Source: Microbacterium sp. (GTDB lineage Bacteria; Actinomycetota; Actinomycetes; Actinomycetales; Microbacteriaceae). Taken from it: DNA of 6,496 nt. Location of the stretch: assembly GCA_029267645.1 (NCBI GenBank), contig JAJUIM010000111.1:1-6496 (forward strand), in the 5' to 3' direction. This document shows, piece by piece, positions 5,793 through 6,496 of this stretch (positions within the stretch are counted from its first letter, which is position 1; each line of letters begins with the position of its first letter). A program made the translations under genes and the position numbers. The notes beneath the pieces are model-generated. The model did no database searches. It had not been told where the DNA came from and saw only the letters and a program-made list of their open reading frames with translations.

Positions 5793-6286
5793 ACGCTGCG
5801 CGACGAGTCGTCGCGGCTCGCGGCGGCGCTCATGGGATCCCTGGGCTCGCGCACGCTCGAGCACGTCGCGCTCGTCGGCGGGGCGATCCTGCTGTGCGTG
5901 CCGTTCCTCGTCGCGTGCAGGCACCGCCTGCAGGCGCTCGAGCTCGGCGACGGCCTCTCAGCCGCGCTCGGCACGCCGCCCGGACACACGCGGGCCGGCG
6001 CGATCGTGCTCTCGGTGGTCCTGCTCGCGGCCGCCGTCGCCGTCGCGGGCCCGTCCCGTTCGTCGCGCTCACGGCCGCGAACGCGGCGCCGCGCCTGTCG
6101 GGCAGCACGGGGCCGAACCTCGTCGGATCCGCCCTCACGGGCGCCGTCGTGCTCGTCGGCGCCGACCTCATCTCGCAGAACGTGCCGGGTCTCGACGGCC
6201 TGCCCGTGGGCGTCGTCACGGGCCTCGTCGGAGGCGTCTACCTCGGATTCCTCCTCGTCGGCGCATGGAAGAAGGCAGGAGCATGA
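5793..6286 (+). pseudogene. FecCD-type permease, second subunit, N-terminal half lost and frameshifted
   Basis: In a different frame from the first permease, codons from about 5796 read LRDESSRLAAALMGSLGS, then LELGDGLSAALGT and AVAVAGP up to about 6053, which is the middle of a second FecCD permease. At 6048-6053 the reading drops one base: AGP continues as VPFVALTAANAAPRLSG only one base back, so one G appears to be missing from the run GGGCCCG. The last part (VGVVTGLVGGVYLGFLLV) runs to the TGA at 6284-6286. About 160 codons remain of roughly 340; the N-terminal half is absent because the first permease's end is joined straight to this gene's middle. Because the two frame changes cancel, a single open frame runs across both remnants (5084-6286), with about 85 arginine-rich nonsense residues in between. 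This would have been the partner subunit of the first permease. Confidence 0.75.
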
Positions 6287-6496
6287 CCTCGCACCCCTCC
6301 CCCGGGCTCACCGCGCGCGGCCTCACCGTGGGGTACGGCGCGCGCACCGTCATCGACGGGCTCGACATCGACGTCCCGACGGGGCAGTTCACGGCCGTCA
6401 TCGGGCCGAACGGCTGCGGCAAGTCGACGCTCGTGCACGCGCTCGCCCGCACGCTGCGGCCGCGAGCGGGCACGGTCGCGCTGGACGGCGAGCCGA
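6283..6496 (+). CDS. FecE/FepC-type siderophore ABC transporter ATP-binding protein (5' part)
   Basis: The ATG at 6283 overlaps the stop of the second permease (ATGA), the classic arrangement of a coupled FecCD-ATPase operon; GAAGG at 6271-6275 is a well-placed ribosome binding site. The 71 visible residues carry an N-terminal strand (LTARGLTVGYGARTVIDGLD) and Walker A GPNGCGKST at 41-49, with the cysteine variant common in iron-chelate ATPases, then RPRAGTVALDGEP leading towards the Q-loop. The gene leaves the window before the Q-loop, signature and Walker B, so whether it is intact cannot be judged. Its partner permeases upstream are both broken, so even if expressed it would lack a cognate channel here. 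It is the least damaged member of the locus. Confidence 0.85.
   Translation, partial: MTSHPSPGLTARGLTVGYGARTVIDGLDIDVPTGQFTAVIGPNGCGKSTLVHALARTLRPRAGTVALDGEP

Noticed and set aside
5832..5840. ATG as a true start of a short second permease
   Set aside because: No ribosome binding site, and conserved permease sequence already begins upstream of it in the same frame (from about 5796); it is an internal methionine.
1..6496. CRISPR array, tRNA/rRNA, insertion sequence or phage attachment site
   Set aside because: I found no regularly spaced repeats, no tRNA-like cloverleaf, no transposase fragment and no terminal inverted repeats; the only long direct repeat is the duplicated binding domain.

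Overview
The window is GC-rich (roughly 70 %), with GAC/GTC/CTC/GCG-type codons throughout, compact gene spacing and few A/T-rich sites. This looks like a high-GC actinobacterium. The protein sequences would fit the Microbacteriaceae, but I cannot prove the family from sequence alone.

Layout from left to right: (1) The last 37 codons of an unrecognised plus-strand gene end at 116. (2) A small XRE-type helix-turn-helix regulator lies on the minus strand (123-416), tail-to-tail with that gene and only 6 bp away. Its start abuts a 37-bp imperfect palindrome (418-454) that looks like an operator. (3) Two GC-rich hairpins (472-511 and 517-543) follow; they sit behind a minus-strand zinc-dependent alcohol dehydrogenase of the aryl-alcohol dehydrogenase type (549-1646). 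(4) A 244-bp divergent intergenic region holds a good -10 box inside a palindrome and a hairpin in the predicted adh leader. (5) A two-gene plus-strand amino-acid ABC importer follows. The first protein (1891-4182) is a fusion of signal sequence, two tandem substrate-binding domains and the permease domain, the architecture known from Lactococcus GlnP. The second (4192-4971) is its GlnQ-type ATPase. (6) Directly after the glnQ stop codon lies the wreck of a FecCD-type siderophore/haem/cobalamin importer. It consists of a first permease lacking its N-terminus, a second permease lacking its N-terminal half and carrying a one-base frameshift, and the apparently intact start of a FecE/FepC-type ATPase that runs off the right edge.

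The GlnP-like and GlnQ-like proteins together should form a complete importer: the two extracellular binding domains feed one transmembrane pore, which probably works as a homodimer driven by the ATPase. The fec-type genes have lost their own promoter and start, so any transcription now would have to come from the glnPQ side. Their ATPase may be expressed but has no intact partner permease here.

Nothing in the window looks like a wholly new biological system. The points most worth a second look are the tandem-SBD fusion importer with its very similar repeats, the 37-bp palindrome at the regulator gene, and the three-lesion decay of the siderophore transporter, which happens to leave one misleading 400-codon open frame.
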